Part shown: piece by piece, positions 6,742 through 6,781 of the stretch
How positions within the stretch are numbered: the stretch's first letter is position 1
How the letters are laid out: each line of letters opens with the position of its first letter
Assembly: GCA_964490275.1 (NCBI GenBank)
Contig: CAZBBL010000111.1
Span: forward strand, 1-6,781
Length of the DNA: 6,781 nucleotides
Origin: JAGBWK01 sp964490275
Lineage (GTDB): Bacteria > Bacteroidota > Bacteroidia > Bacteroidales > Muribaculaceae
Direction of reading: 5' to 3'
Program-made: the position numbers and the translations under genes
Notes under the pieces: generated by a model
What the model saw: the letters and a program-made list of their open reading frames with translations, nothing else
Databases searched by the model: none
What the model was told of the DNA's origin: nothing

Positions 6742-6781
6742 ATTATATCACTTTGTCTTGCCTTGTTTGATTTTGGTAGTG

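Noticed and set aside
1..6781. CRISPR array, insertion sequence, tRNA or rRNA genes, toxin-antitoxin or defence genes
   Set aside because: No regularly spaced repeats, transposase motifs, terminal inverted repeats, tRNA cloverleaf or relevant protein families are visible on either strand.

Overview
The window looks like chromosomal DNA from a member of the Bacteroidota, most likely the order Bacteroidales. The reasons are the kind of proteins present (a Bacteroidales-type deoxycytidylate deaminase followed by a membrane-anchored S41 protease and a 5-formyltetrahydrofolate cyclo-ligase; RecN and RlmB adjacent), six ATG starts with no recognisable Shine-Dalgarno sequence, and a TAnnTTTG-type -7 promoter element upstream of the first gene. 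Coding DNA is of moderate G+C with many TCG/CGA triplets; the one large non-coding stretch (1-374) is clearly A+T-rich. The family assignments come from recognisable motifs; the lineage is an inference.

Layout: 1-374 holds no convincing gene, but it contains a diverged direct repeat, a 16-bp operator-like palindrome, a small hairpin and candidate promoters. A plus-strand operon of three genes follows: a zinc dCMP deaminase (375-827), a PDZ-containing S41 C-terminal-processing protease (886-2502) and 5-formyltetrahydrofolate cyclo-ligase (2530-3087), with gaps of 58 and 27 bases. A minus-strand operon of three genes reads toward it: recN (6741 to 5083), rlmB (5061 to 4306) and purT (4285 to 3095), with gaps of 21 and 20 bases. 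The two operons converge tail to tail with only 7 bases between their stop codons. Bases 6742-6781 are the region upstream of recN, probably including the very end of another minus-strand gene.

Working together: the dCMP deaminase makes dUMP, the precursor for thymidylate synthase, and the cyclo-ligase returns 5-formyl-THF to the active folate pool on which thymidylate and purine synthesis depend. PurT carries out the first formylation of purine synthesis using free formate and ATP instead of a folate. RecN acts in double-strand-break repair, RlmB in ribosome modification, and the S41 protease in envelope protein processing. All six genes look intact, full length and ordinary for their families. 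I see no mobile element, CRISPR array, toxin-antitoxin pair or defence system, and nothing that amounts to an undescribed system. The least explained part is the repeat- and palindrome-bearing leader at about 110-242.
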